Positions 1 through 8,511 of a DNA stretch of 64,000 nucleotides are shown piece after piece. Both the position numbers and the translations under genes were made by a program. The stretch's first letter is position 1, and each line of letters begins with the position of its first letter. The notes beneath the pieces were generated by a model, which did not search any database, was not told the DNA's origin, and was given only the letters and a program-made list of their open reading frames with translations. Source of the stretch: a virus; the IMG/VR virus record IMGVR_UViG_3300038301_000548, positions 62,001 to 126,000 of that record. One strand, given 5' to 3'.

Positions 1-2906
1 ATGTTTCTATCGACAAGATCAGGTGTTGTCGTGGTCTCGTCTAGGACAACCTTGAAATCAGCTAGGCCCAATCTAGTTTGCACACTTTCAAGCATTGGGA
101 CAACCAAACTCTTAAACCTGTTCCATGTTGCTGGAAGGTTATTATCAAACAATAGAGAGTTAGAGATTCTTGAAACTTCCTTTTTGACGAAAATCAATAA
201 GCGTCTAACGTTTATTCGATCAAGAGCCGATTTGGTGCTTTGGAGCGTCTTTTGACCAAAAATTACAATCCCTTCCGATACGAACGAAGCGATTGGGTTA
301 ATATTCGCATCATACAAGACATCTCGGTCTCGAGAAAGAAGCTGTTCTGATACCTGCAGAACAGGCACACCAGCGTTGCCCTCATTCAGGCCTCCGCGGT
401 TGAATCCAGCTGGCGCAAACCAGACTTCATCTCGCTGCTCTGTGTAAGCCATAGCACCTAGGGCTACGACAGAAGGTGGTACCCAAACTGGACTTCCATC
501 TATTGTGTCTCTTATCTGCACCCATGGGTAGTATGCGCACCCATAAGAAGAGTTTATTCGTCTCTGTATAAGAGCCTTGGCAGACAGGCTTGGAGTGGTG
601 CCGTCGACGCGGGATTCGAAATTAGGGGCATAAGCTTCCGATTCTGGCTTATAAATGTTTGGAAGATCAACAATAGCTAGTGCGTCAGCTCGGGCTTCAC
701 AAGTTTGAATTAACTTTGCAGTAAGATTCTTGTTGGAGATACCGGGCATTGTAGCCAGCTTCATCTCTACCATTTCAGGACTCTTAACCATCTCAATTGC
801 CCTATCGATAGAGGCATAAGCGTAGCTATTAGCTGTGGTGGCATCTGGGCCCACACAATTAGACCGAATGGACATATTAAAAGGATCAGCTTCGGTTATA
901 TTAACTCCGTCGCTACCACCTGCGAGCGGCAGAGCGAAAGACCGGACAACATCGAGAAGACCGGCGGCTGTGTGGCCTGTTCGAGCAACGTTATGGGTGT
1001 AAGAGTGATTCGTCGACGGCGCCGGTGCGGTGCCCGCGGTCTGGGATGAGCCTGAAACCCATACAGCCCTATCTAGATCATAACTTGAAATGTCCGTTCC
1101 GGGATCTGTCGCACCAGTAATAACAACATCATCCAAAGAAAAGATGTATGCATGCTGAGTGCTGGCGCCGGCGAGGCCGGACTGCTGCTGTGCTGTCAAA
1201 GTCGAATAATCTGCAAGTATTCTATAATAATCTCTCAAGCCGTCGTTTACTGACTGGAAATTTTGCGCGTATTTATCTCCGTCGCGGCTGAGGTTGTAGG
1301 GTGTTGCGCCAAACACGTATTCGCCGTTTCCTTGGCTTGGGTTTGTAGAGCCCGTTTGAACAGTTGGTGGTGTTGGCCAGTTGAAAACCACCGTGTCGAG
1401 GCCGCCGTGGAAAAGAACGCCTTCAGCTTCTGCAGCGTCGCTGTCGATGGGCCAGGTGGGTGTGGCGCCGGCGGTGTTCTTAAACACCTTTCCGTTGTCA
1501 GCCGGCGAATAAGAAAGCTTCTTTGGTATAACGGGCCCGAGGTAACCAAAAGGGACAGCTGTTTTGTCACTGGGTCCTTTTCCTGCGAAAGAAGGATTCA
1601 TTTCTACTCTTATAAAACTAGATTTATTGGCATAATCTCCATAGATCCTATTTCTTTTCTGCTTTATGTCCCACTTAAAATACTGGTTACCTATTCTGTT
1701 TGCTATATAGTCTTCTGAATTGGGGTTTAAATTAAGGTTTTCAAAATTGTCTAGAACTATGATCGAGTCGTTTACTACCTGCTTTACAACAACATCAAAT
1801 CGGCCGTAAGGACTGATGGCTGCTGGGTCTGCAATTTTAATATTTTGAACCTCTATATACATGTCCAAGGATTGTTCTCCTTCCTGTATACTGTGTATTC
1901 TAAATAGCCTTTCTGCACCTGCAGCTAAATCAGTTGCTTTGGCGGCCCCGAAGGTGCCATTGTACTGTGGAATGACCCAAGGGGCGCTAGAGTGCTCAAG
2001 TTCATGCTGATCTGACTTTCTGTCAGCCATCGCGTCATCCATTCTAGTTATAAAGACGCAGGTTGATTCCATTGTGGCGGCGCCTGCGGTGGTTACTTTT
2101 GTTTTTACTAGATTTTCATATTCTTCTTCAAAAGTTTCGCCAAGCCAATAGTGGTTGTAATAATCCTGCAATCCGGTGGATGTGACGCCAGTGTTCGTAT
2201 TTACTGGATTAGTATTCAAGACGTTTCTAATATGTTTTTCGCCGGCACGGAATGAGACTTGTTTTTCAATCGTTTCGCCAGTATCAACTTTTATAAGAAT
2301 TTTAAATTTGCCCTCAGCATCGATCTTGACAGGAACATGCTCACCGTTGGCTTTGTTATAAAGATTATCTTTACCAGCCTCGGCGCTGGCGTCGGCGGCC
2401 TTTACGCCATTCACACCAGGCACGAATGCGGAGCCTGTGGAGTAAATTATCCCCAATAAAGAACAGTTAGCCGTTGAAGCGGCATCCGGGGTAACGGGAA
2501 TGTTTGTCCCCCAAATGCCGAAGGCTCGTCTTGCGGCCCAGCCTGCTTTGCCAGTCTCACTTGAGTCGTCGCCTGAGATTCCGGCTAATCTAATAAAAGT
2601 TACCGGTGAATCGATTTTAGCTTTAAGATATGCCTGTGCAGCATATGCACCATAAGTCGGTGCAATAAATCCATTCCCATCTCTCCAGACGTCACCGCGC
2701 GGAGATCTGCCACCTGGAATAGGTTCTCCAAATATTTCTGTGAATTCTTGGAATGAGTTGACCTTTACAGGTTTGAGGGCTGGGCCACGTTGTGACCGAC
2801 CAATTATTACTGGACCGACTCCGCCTGGTGTAGCTGGGATTTGACTTTTATCAATCTCACTAAGAAACACACCGGGTGAGACGAACTTAAATTTCTTTAC
2901 AGACAT
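1..2906 (-). CDS. gp18: Tail sheath protein, gp18-like (3' end beyond left edge)
   Basis: Contractile tail sheath subunit that would assemble around the tail tube. I translated this reading frame from the ATG at 2906 and it stays open to base 1, giving 968 residues without a stop. The N-terminus has the sheath pattern SPGVFLSEIDKS, then GPVIIGRSQRGPA. The C-terminal half carries family hallmarks: RADALAIVDLP, a YYPWVQIRDTIDG-type strand, VWVPPSVVALGAMA, LYDANINPIASF, GIVIFGQKTLQ and LDRINVRRLL, ending near DFKVVLDETTTTPDLVDRN, so only a short tail should be missing. T4 gp18 is about 659 aa, so roughly 300 residues are extra, mostly in the middle. AAGGAGATT precedes the start. A terminator and a CTATTTA motif lie between it and the fibre gene upstream. 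Confidence 0.93.
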   Translation of the reverse strand, partial: MSVKKFKFVSPGVFLSEIDKSQIPATPGGVGPVIIGRSQRGPALKPVKVNSFQEFTEIFGEPIPGGRSPRGDVWRDGNGFIAPTYGAYAAQAYLKAKIDSPVTFIRLAGISGDDSSETGKAGWAARRAFGIWGTNIPVTPDAASTANCSLLGIIYSTGSAFVPGVNGVKAADASAEAGKDNLYNKANGEHVPVKIDAEGKFKILIKVDTGETIEKQVSFRAGEKHIRNVLNTNPVNTNTGVTSTGLQDYYNHYWLGETFEEEYENLVKTKVTTAGAATMESTCVFITRMDDAMADRKSDQHELEHSSAPWVIPQYNGTFGAAKATDLAAGAERLFRIHSIQEGEQSLDMYIEVQNIKIADPAAISPYGRFDVVVKQVVNDSIIVLDNFENLNLNPNSEDYIANRIGNQYFKWDIKQKRNRIYGDYANKSSFIRVEMNPSFAGKGPSDKTAVPFGYLGPVIPKKLSYSPADNGKVFKNTAGATPTWPIDSDAAEAEGVLFHGGLDTVVFNWPTPPTVQTGSTNPSQGNGEYVFGATPYNLSRDGDKYAQNFQSVNDGLRDYYRILADYSTLTAQQQSGLAGASTQHAYIFSLDDVVITGATDPGTDISSYDLDRAVWVSGSSQTAGTAPAPSTNHSYTHNVARTGHTAAGLLDVVRSFALPLAGGSDGVNITEADPFNMSIRSNCVGPDATTANSYAYASIDRAIEMVKSPEMVEMKLATMPGISNKNLTAKLIQTCEARADALAIVDLPNIYKPESEAYAPNFESRVDGTTPSLSAKALIQRRINSSYGCAYYPWVQIRDTIDGSPVWVPPSVVALGAMAYTEQRDEVWFAPAGFNRGGLNEGNAGVPVLQVSEQLLSRDRDVLYDANINPIASFVSEGIVIFGQKTLQSTKSALDRINVRRLLIFVKKEVSRISNSLLFDNNLPATWNRFKSLVVPMLESVQTRLGLADFKVVLDETTTTPDLVDRN

Positions 2907-2962
2907 ACTAATGAATCTCCTTGAAAATCGAGCTTATCTAAAAAAGTAGTATTTTACTTTAG

Positions 2963-2969
2963 TAAATAG
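2963..2969 (-). promoter_or_regulatory. CTATTTA motif upstream of sheath gene
   Basis: The coding strand reads AAAACTATTTACT here, 57 bases before the sheath start and just after the fibre-gene terminator. A gene placed after a terminator needs its own promoter, so this is a candidate promoter element. It is one of nine intergenic copies in the window. Confidence 0.4.
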
Positions 2970-3003
2970 TTTTAGGATTTTGCAAAAGAATAAAAGAAAG
3001 GAA

Positions 3004-3031
3004 GAAGGCCCCGGAATGAACCGGGGCCTTC
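3004..3031 (-). terminator. Rho-independent terminator after fibre gene
   Basis: Perfect 11-bp GC-rich inverted repeat (GAAGGCCCCGG / CCGGGGCCTTC) with a 6-base loop, followed on the minus strand by a T-rich run (TTCCTTTCTTTT). It lies 28 bases after the stop of the 1379-aa gene. Confidence 0.9.
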
Positions 3032-3058
3032 GGAGAGGTAGGTATCTAGTAGAGTTTA

Positions 3059-6000
3059 TCAGGTCTTGATGAACCTGACGACCAACTCATCACCAGCTGC
3101 AAGAGCATTTGATGAAACTAGGGTAAGAGTGGTACCACTGATATTATAGTCTCGCTCTCCGTTGAAGCCGTTCGCAGTATAGGAACCGGAACGAGCTTGC
3201 AACAAACCGTTAATATAGACACTAACAGCATCAGCACTTGCTGGTGTTGCAGCCATAGTAAAGATACGGCCAGAATTGCCTGCTGTACCACCGCCAGAAA
3301 TAAACGTATCCTGATGGTGTGCGATGCTCAAAACACCACTCGAATTAGCTATGCCAGCACCTGCCATCTTTTCAGCAACGTGATCAAAAGTGATCTCTTT
3401 TGCAACACCGGAAGCGTCTGCGTCCTGAATAACAAATTTGTCACCCGAGGCAACACTGCTATTTGTTAGATCTGCAAGAGCAGAGAAAGTAACACTAGCG
3501 TTATCCAGAGATACGGCGCCGTCGATGTCAACAGAGCCATCAAACTCTGCAGTTCCGTCGAAGCGTGTATATCCGTCAAACTCAACATCTGGATCACCAG
3601 AGCTACCACCAGTCGATGCAAAAAGCACATCGCGGTTGGTATCGATAGTGATGACAGATGTGCCGCCTTCTTGGATGTCGACACCTTCAGCGCCATCGAT
3701 AGTGATCGCGCCAGCAGCGGTATCAATCTCCATTGCATCTTGTGCCTTGATGTCACCCTCTAAGTGAAGGTCCTGCCAAGCGGCAGATGTAGTACCTAGA
3801 TCATAGGTGTCATCCGCGGATGGGATAAGATCACCTGTAACTTTAACATCAGCACTAGAAACTAACAATAGGTCAGTTCCGTCACCACTGATGTAATCTC
3901 CGGCATCACCAAAAGCAAGCTTGTGGCCAGAGGAGACAGTTGCAGTATTGCTAGAGTTAGCATGAGTCAAGGTGAAAGGTTGATCAGAACCAACCTTAAA
4001 AATTGCGGAATTGGACAATAGATCAAGATCGTCGCCAATAACCACACTCTTCGCGACGCTCAGGCCACCGTCAGTTTGCATAGAACCATCAGTGGTTGAA
4101 GTAGCTTCAGTGGCATCATCCACAATAACTCGTCCAGCTGCCGTAATGGAACTTGAAGCATCGATAGCGCCGTTGATATCAACAGTAGTGGCATTGATTT
4201 CAATCTCTGTATCAGATACGAGGTCAAGAACACCATCAGCTGATTGATGAATATAAGTACCACTATCTCCGAACTGAAGCTGGCGACTAGAGTTCAAAAG
4301 AAGTCCAGTATCATGAACGTGAGTTAGATTAACATCTTGACCTGCGCCGAAATTCAATATTGCGCCGTCGGACAACAAATCTAGATCATCGCCGATAACA
4401 GCGCTCTTAGCGACGCTCAAGCCACCGTCAGTCTGTAAGGAGCCATCAGTGGTTGAAGTGGCTTCAGTGGCATCATCAGTTTTGAGGACTCCAGAGAAGG
4501 TACCTGTGCTAGCACCAACGGCAGTAGCAGTCAGGGCGCCCATGACCAATGGAGCAGCAGTGCCAGAAAATACTTCTGAACTGTTCGTAGCTGCACTAAG
4601 TATCGCAAAGCCTTCGGCGCTATCATCCCAACCCATGAAACCGACTCTAGCGCTGGATCCGTCGTGATAACGGAACTCGACGCCGCGGTCCTTGTTATCA
4701 TCGGAGCCAGGAGCACTATCACCGCCCAATGTTATAATTGGATCGTCGACAGTGACCGTCGTGCTGTTCACAGTTACTGTCGTTCCGTTTACAGTAAGAT
4801 TTCCCGTAACGGTATGATTACCTGTGACAGTAAGGTTATCATTAACAGTGGTCTCAGAAGTGCTATGGCCGATGGAAACCGCCACGCCACTGGTTGCAGT
4901 ACCAAGGCTCACACCTGCAGTACCATCGATAGCAACCGCTCCACCGTCGGCATCCATATCGATTGACGCGCCGCCGAGAGTTAAGGCTGCATCGGAATCC
5001 ACTGTAACTGCTGCAGCGCCATCAACAATAAAAGCGCCTGCGGATGCCAAAGTTGCGCCGGTGGAACCATCGTGAGTAATAGTCACATCGCTACCTGCGC
5101 CCAATGCAAGAACTGCAGAGTCAGAAAGTAGCTTCACATCATTCCCCGCGATGATGTCCTTGACAACACTCAGACCACCATCTGTCTGAAGGGATCCGTC
5201 TGTTGCACTAGTGGCATCAGTAGCGTTATTGACATTAAGAACACCGGTTGCCGAAACAGTGGCGCCAGTGGTGGCACCCAATGTTGAAATACCGTCAACA
5301 GTGATTGCGCCTGCGGCGCTGATGGTAACACCAGTTGAGCCGGCGCCACCGGCGATATCAAATGCACCATCGTCTTCAACGCGGAAAACTTCCGTGCCAT
5401 CATACTGCTGAAATACAAAGTCGTCACTATCAACCATGAGTTTCATAATGACAGCACCGGGTGTTCCATCAAGGTCAAGAGCAAGCTGGTCTGTGCCGCC
5501 GTCTTGGAACTTGACGTCACCAGTTGTGGAGTTCAAGTGTAACTCTCCAGTCGAATCAATCGAAATTGGAGATGCAGCGATTGTTAGACCTGTTGTGCCA
5601 TCGTGGGTAAGGGTGGCATCATCGCCGGCGCCCAAAGATAGTATTGCACTATCTGATGTCAGCTTGAGGTCGTTACCGACTGAAAGAGTATCGGATGTTT
5701 TGTTATAGGTAAGGCCGGCGTCGCCACCTAAGGACGAGCCGCCATCATTAAACTGAACTTGGGTATCACTACCCGCTGCAACAGAGCCAATAAGCTCTGC
5801 AACAGTAATCTTTTTAACCGAGCCGGCCGTGGTGATATCGTGAACTGGGATAAAGTCACCTGAAGCTGGTGAAGCACCCAGTGCTGCCAGTGCACTGATA
5901 TCCATCTTAAGCGATGGCTGATCTGATGAACCTGTATAAGCTGAAATGCCGCCAGAACTTGAAAGAGCTAGCTGTTTTGCTGAAATAGTAGTTCTCATTG

Positions 6001-7198
6001 CTGTTGATCCTCCTGACTCACTCGCTGCGTTACTCATACCAGTAACGGAGAATAGGGAGCCTTCATTTGTTGTTGTTATCGTAACGTTACCAACTGAACC
6101 ATCTGTGTCGTTTGTTAAACTAACTGTGCTGCTTGAGCGCGTCGCGGTGATACCGAGAATAGACGCATTGACCATATCTTTAATAGCCTCTGCAATATTT
6201 GCTGTGCTAAGTGAAGCATCAGATCCAGAGCCTGCAATAGTACCCTGTCTGAAATAGATTGGCGTGCCAAAATTTTTGCCCCAAAATTGGTCATTGGTCG
6301 GCGAAGTGCTGTGGTGGTTGTAGTAATTAATATTTGAATCAGATGCCAAATATTCATCATATCCCCATTTAAACGACTTCTTTCTTGCGTCAGTCGAAAG
6401 ACCGGTTGACGCAGTGCCATCAACAAAATTCATAGAACACGCGTTGCCGGCAAAGCCGGCTGTGGTAGCCATGAAAATTACCCAATTACTTTCCGATGAT
6501 GTATAAGTATCGTTAGCAATTGACGAAGGTTGCTGTAGGGTCCCAGCAGCCGTGGCGCCGTATGCCTCAATGTTGATGAGGCCAGCGTCCTCAGCATGGT
6601 TTACCGCCTGCATCAAAGCAGTGTGTAAACGCCAATCATTACCACTTGAATCAATAACTCTGATCCAGTATTCAGCCACGGAGGCCTTCTTATACAACCA
6701 ATACCTAGATGAGCTGGATCCGTATTTAGCTATCAATGACCAAGTGCCATTTGATGTTATATTGGACCCGCCGCCGGCACCGATGCCAACTTTCATCGTA
6801 GTGCCAGATGCATCGGTAAAGATGAAGTGAGGAATAGTGGTAATAGCGGCTAGGCCGGCGCCGTCGTTTAAGCTTGAGTTTATTGCCCAGGCATTAAAGT
6901 TCGACTGATCCGTCATCTCGAAAGCTAAAAGTGCTTTTTTAGCACCATCGGCTTCGTCAAATGTTGGAACCACTAGTCTCCCCTTTTGAGGGTCCTCTAG
7001 AGGAACAGTCGCATCACCGCCGGTGTAATCACCCGCTTTAGCATCGCTGCCTTCTGAATCCAAAAGGCCTCTTGCATTATTATCTATAACAAACGTTAAA
7101 TTATTAGTACCGTCTCCTAACACAAATCTCGGATAAGTAGCTGAGTCGAAACTACCCCCTGCTTGGGAAATTACTACTGTTCCTGTTGCTGCTGCCAT
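3059..7198 (-). CDS. Repeat-rich tail-fibre-like virion protein (1379 aa)
   Basis: Probable fibre or other surface virion protein. It is rich in Gly, Ser, Thr, Ala and Asp, with many short beta-type repeats. Units of the form ATSTTDGSLQTDGGLSVAK followed by DDLDLLSDGA and LGAG-D-TLTHDGTTG recur about four times between residues 500 and 1130, and a VTGNHTVTGNLTVNG stretch occurs near residue 810. Residues about 300-400 carry the LTND-GSVGNVTI signature of a domain that recurs in other virion proteins here. The last 55 residues form a cap-like domain (SVYINGLLQARSG ... VVRFIKT) that also ends the gp15-like protein at 8512. AGGAGGG sits 8 bases before the ATG. A strong terminator follows, so it is probably the end of a transcript. 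I see no host-range or enzymatic motif. Fibre assignment rests on repeat style and position. Confidence 0.75.
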   Translation of the reverse strand: MAAATGTVVISQAGGSFDSATYPRFVLGDGTNNLTFVIDNNARGLLDSEGSDAKAGDYTGGDATVPLEDPQKGRLVVPTFDEADGAKKALLAFEMTDQSNFNAWAINSSLNDGAGLAAITTIPHFIFTDASGTTMKVGIGAGGGSNITSNGTWSLIAKYGSSSSRYWLYKKASVAEYWIRVIDSSGNDWRLHTALMQAVNHAEDAGLINIEAYGATAAGTLQQPSSIANDTYTSSESNWVIFMATTAGFAGNACSMNFVDGTASTGLSTDARKKSFKWGYDEYLASDSNINYYNHHSTSPTNDQFWGKNFGTPIYFRQGTIAGSGSDASLSTANIAEAIKDMVNASILGITATRSSSTVSLTNDTDGSVGNVTITTTNEGSLFSVTGMSNAASESGGSTAMRTTISAKQLALSSSGGISAYTGSSDQPSLKMDISALAALGASPASGDFIPVHDITTAGSVKKITVAELIGSVAAGSDTQVQFNDGGSSLGGDAGLTYNKTSDTLSVGNDLKLTSDSAILSLGAGDDATLTHDGTTGLTIAASPISIDSTGELHLNSTTGDVKFQDGGTDQLALDLDGTPGAVIMKLMVDSDDFVFQQYDGTEVFRVEDDGAFDIAGGAGSTGVTISAAGAITVDGISTLGATTGATVSATGVLNVNNATDATSATDGSLQTDGGLSVVKDIIAGNDVKLLSDSAVLALGAGSDVTITHDGSTGATLASAGAFIVDGAAAVTVDSDAALTLGGASIDMDADGGAVAIDGTAGVSLGTATSGVAVSIGHSTSETTVNDNLTVTGNHTVTGNLTVNGTTVTVNSTTVTVDDPIITLGGDSAPGSDDNKDRGVEFRYHDGSSARVGFMGWDDSAEGFAILSAATNSSEVFSGTAAPLVMGALTATAVGASTGTFSGVLKTDDATEATSTTDGSLQTDGGLSVAKSAVIGDDLDLLSDGAILNFGAGQDVNLTHVHDTGLLLNSSRQLQFGDSGTYIHQSADGVLDLVSDTEIEINATTVDINGAIDASSSITAAGRVIVDDATEATSTTDGSMQTDGGLSVAKSVVIGDDLDLLSNSAIFKVGSDQPFTLTHANSSNTATVSSGHKLAFGDAGDYISGDGTDLLLVSSADVKVTGDLIPSADDTYDLGTTSAAWQDLHLEGDIKAQDAMEIDTAAGAITIDGAEGVDIQEGGTSVITIDTNRDVLFASTGGSSGDPDVEFDGYTRFDGTAEFDGSVDIDGAVSLDNASVTFSALADLTNSSVASGDKFVIQDADASGVAKEITFDHVAEKMAGAGIANSSGVLSIAHHQDTFISGGGTAGNSGRIFTMAATPASADAVSVYINGLLQARSGSYTANGFNGERDYNISGTTLTLVSSNALAAGDELVVRFIKT
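4002..4480 (-). repeat. Imperfect direct DNA repeat inside fibre-like gene
   Basis: About 120 bases starting at 4002 and at 4359 are closely similar (358 bases apart). Both encode DDATEATSTTDGS-QTDGGLSVAKS followed by VIGDDLDLLS. A more diverged third copy lies near 5105-5230. In-frame repeats of this kind can grow or shrink by recombination. Confidence 0.75.
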
Positions 7199-7290
7199 AT
7201 CAATCCCTCCTGTTTTTAAGGTTTTTAACAGGTATATACTCTATTATTAATAAACCTATACTTTTAATTAAAGATTATAAAAAGGAATTA

Positions 7291-7310
7291 AAATTTAGTT
7301 AACTAAATTT
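7291..7310. promoter_or_regulatory. 20-bp perfect palindrome upstream of fibre gene
   Basis: AAATTTAGTT followed by its exact reverse complement AACTAAATTT, in the 133-base gap before the fibre-like gene, 93 bases from its ATG. It could be an operator for a dimeric regulator or a weak AT-rich transcript-end hairpin for the 142-aa gene. No other exact copy was noticed. Confidence 0.4.
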
Positions 7311-7332
7311 ACACTGGACGGGAGAAAAAAAA

Positions 7333-7761
7333 TTAATCTTTCTTAAAGATAACTTTCTCACTTGAATTGGACGGTAACTGGACTGTGTATCCCTCTTCTG
7401 GGATACCGTATTCTAGCCTTAGAGATTCTAAATTGGCTAGGATTTCTTTGTTTTTTCTAGCGATGGAGACCATCAAGCTCGACTTACTTTTCTCATATTG
7501 AATCTGGACTTCAGCTATTTTATATTTTACGATTCTAGCTTCTTCCATCATGGCAACAATATTCTGTGATTCAGTCTCTGAGCATTCTAAATAGTCTGGG
7601 ATTTCTTCAACCTCCTCAGTTTCTGGCTCCAGGTCTGGCTCAGGCGCCTGGTCAGGAACGTCCGGTGGGTCATTATCGTCTTGGAAAGGTTGGTCTTTTT
7701 CTTTCGGTTCTTGGGTCTCTAATGCTGCGACTAAATCTTTTAATTTTTCTAAAATACTCAT
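7333..7761 (-). CDS. Small acidic coiled-coil protein, paralogue of the 8079 gene
   Basis: 142-aa protein of unknown function. I place the start at the ATG at 7761, preceded by GAGGAGAAG; the longer reading frame would overlap the previous gene. The first 60 residues are acidic and proline-rich (DDNDPPDVPDQ), the middle is a predicted coiled coil (residues 65-125), and it ends QLPSNSSEKVIFKKD. The 125-aa protein at 8079 shares the coiled coil with a YEKxK motif and the ending LPSSTGEKGYFLRKDD, so the two look like paralogues flanking a DUF5659-type gene. A chaperone or fibre-assembly role is possible from position but unproven. Confidence 0.75.
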   Translation of the reverse strand: MSILEKLKDLVAALETQEPKEKDQPFQDDNDPPDVPDQAPEPDLEPETEEVEEIPDYLECSETESQNIVAMMEEARIVKYKIAEVQIQYEKSKSSLMVSIARKNKEILANLESLRLEYGIPEEGYTVQLPSNSSEKVIFKKD

Positions 7762-7774
7762 AATATCTTCTCCT

Positions 7775-8011
7775 CTATGAAAAAAGAATTTTTTTAAGAT
7801 TTCTAACATTATTATCGAACTTGCAAAAATCAGAATCTAAAAATTGTATTGATTTAATTCTGCATGTGTCGTCTGTGTCTTCAAATTCAAAATAGAATTT
7901 TCCGCTATCTAGACGCGAGCACTTGAGAAGCTTTTTGCCTTGAAGTTGTAGGTAGGCAGCGATACCAATATCACTAGTGGTAAAGGTTTTCTCTGTGGAA
8001 CTATCTTCCAT
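7775..8011 (-). CDS. DUF5659-like small protein
   Basis: 78-aa protein. The pattern TSDIGIAAYLQLQGKKLL, then a short beta region ending in FYFEFED, a Cys, and a C-terminal helix (NNVRNLKKILFS) resembles the DUF5659 family of small phage proteins, whose function is unknown. It starts at an ATG with GGAGAG eight bases upstream and a CTATTTA motif 36 bases upstream. Its stop is 13 bases from the start of the next gene. Family assignment is from memory of the pattern. Confidence 0.7.
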   Translation of the reverse strand: MEDSSTEKTFTTSDIGIAAYLQLQGKKLLKCSRLDSGKFYFEFEDTDDTCRIKSIQFLDSDFCKFDNNVRNLKKILFS

Positions 8012-8046
8012 GTTTTAACTCTCCATTCTTTTACTGTTAGTGTATA

Positions 8047-8053
8047 TAAATAG
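8047..8053 (-). promoter_or_regulatory. CTATTTA motif upstream of DUF5659-like gene
   Basis: The coding strand reads CTCTATTTATATACA, 36 bases before the start of the 78-aa gene and in a 67-base gap. It belongs to the recurring intergenic motif. Confidence 0.35.
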
Positions 8054-8078
8054 AGATCTGGAGGCAGATTATCTAATA

Positions 8079-8456
8079 CTAGTCATCTTTTCTGAGAAAA
8101 TAACCCTTTTCTCCTGTTGAGCTAGGAAGTTTAAGTTCATATGTAAGACCTTCGTCAATGTTTTTTGACTTTTGTAGGGATTGTGCCATATTGTAAAGGT
8201 CGTTTTGACCATAAACAATCTGCGTCATGATATTCGCTTTATTCTTCTCATAGGTCAGGCACATATTGGAGAAATAGTTTTCTAGATCTACAATTTTGTT
8301 GCGAAATTCATGAATATGCTGTACTTCTTCCCATTCGACTTCAATTACTTCTTCGGCTGTTGTAGTCTGTGGTTCTGTGGTTGTAGCAGTCGTAACCTGC
8401 TCTGTGGTTGTGGTTGCAGAGGTTGTCTCTGTTTTCTTCTTAGCTGTCTTTGACAT
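8079..8456 (-). CDS. Small Thr-rich coiled-coil protein, paralogue of the 7333 gene
   Basis: 125-aa protein of unknown function. AAAAAAGGAG lies before the ATG at 8456, so I prefer that start to the ATG at 8486, which has no ribosome-binding site. Residues 1-40 are a low-complexity Thr/Ala/Lys stretch (TTTTEQVTTATTTE). Residues 50-105 look helical, and the ending LPSSTGEKGYFLRKDD matches that of the 142-aa protein encoded at 7333. It sits between the gp15-like gene and a DUF5659-like gene. Confidence 0.75.
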   Translation of the reverse strand: MSKTAKKKTETTSATTTTEQVTTATTTEPQTTTAEEVIEVEWEEVQHIHEFRNKIVDLENYFSNMCLTYEKNKANIMTQIVYGQNDLYNMAQSLQKSKNIDEGLTYELKLPSSTGEKGYFLRKDD

Positions 8457-8511
8457 GAATGTTAGCTCCTTTTTTTGTTTGTCCATGCTAATAACATAGT
8501 AACATAAAAAA

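Noticed and set aside
1263-1718. Open frames of 107-151 codons on both strands at 1247-1718
   Set aside because: They lie inside the sheath gene, whose frame runs open through the region with family motifs on both sides.
3438-6257. Many plus-strand open frames opposite the fibre-like gene
   Set aside because: Repeats rich in Gly/Thr/Asp codons leave the opposite strand without stops. The sequences are low complexity and lack start signals.
7333-7809. 158-aa start for the gene at 7333
   Set aside because: The upstream start overlaps the DUF5659-like gene. The ATG at 7761 has GAGGAG before it.
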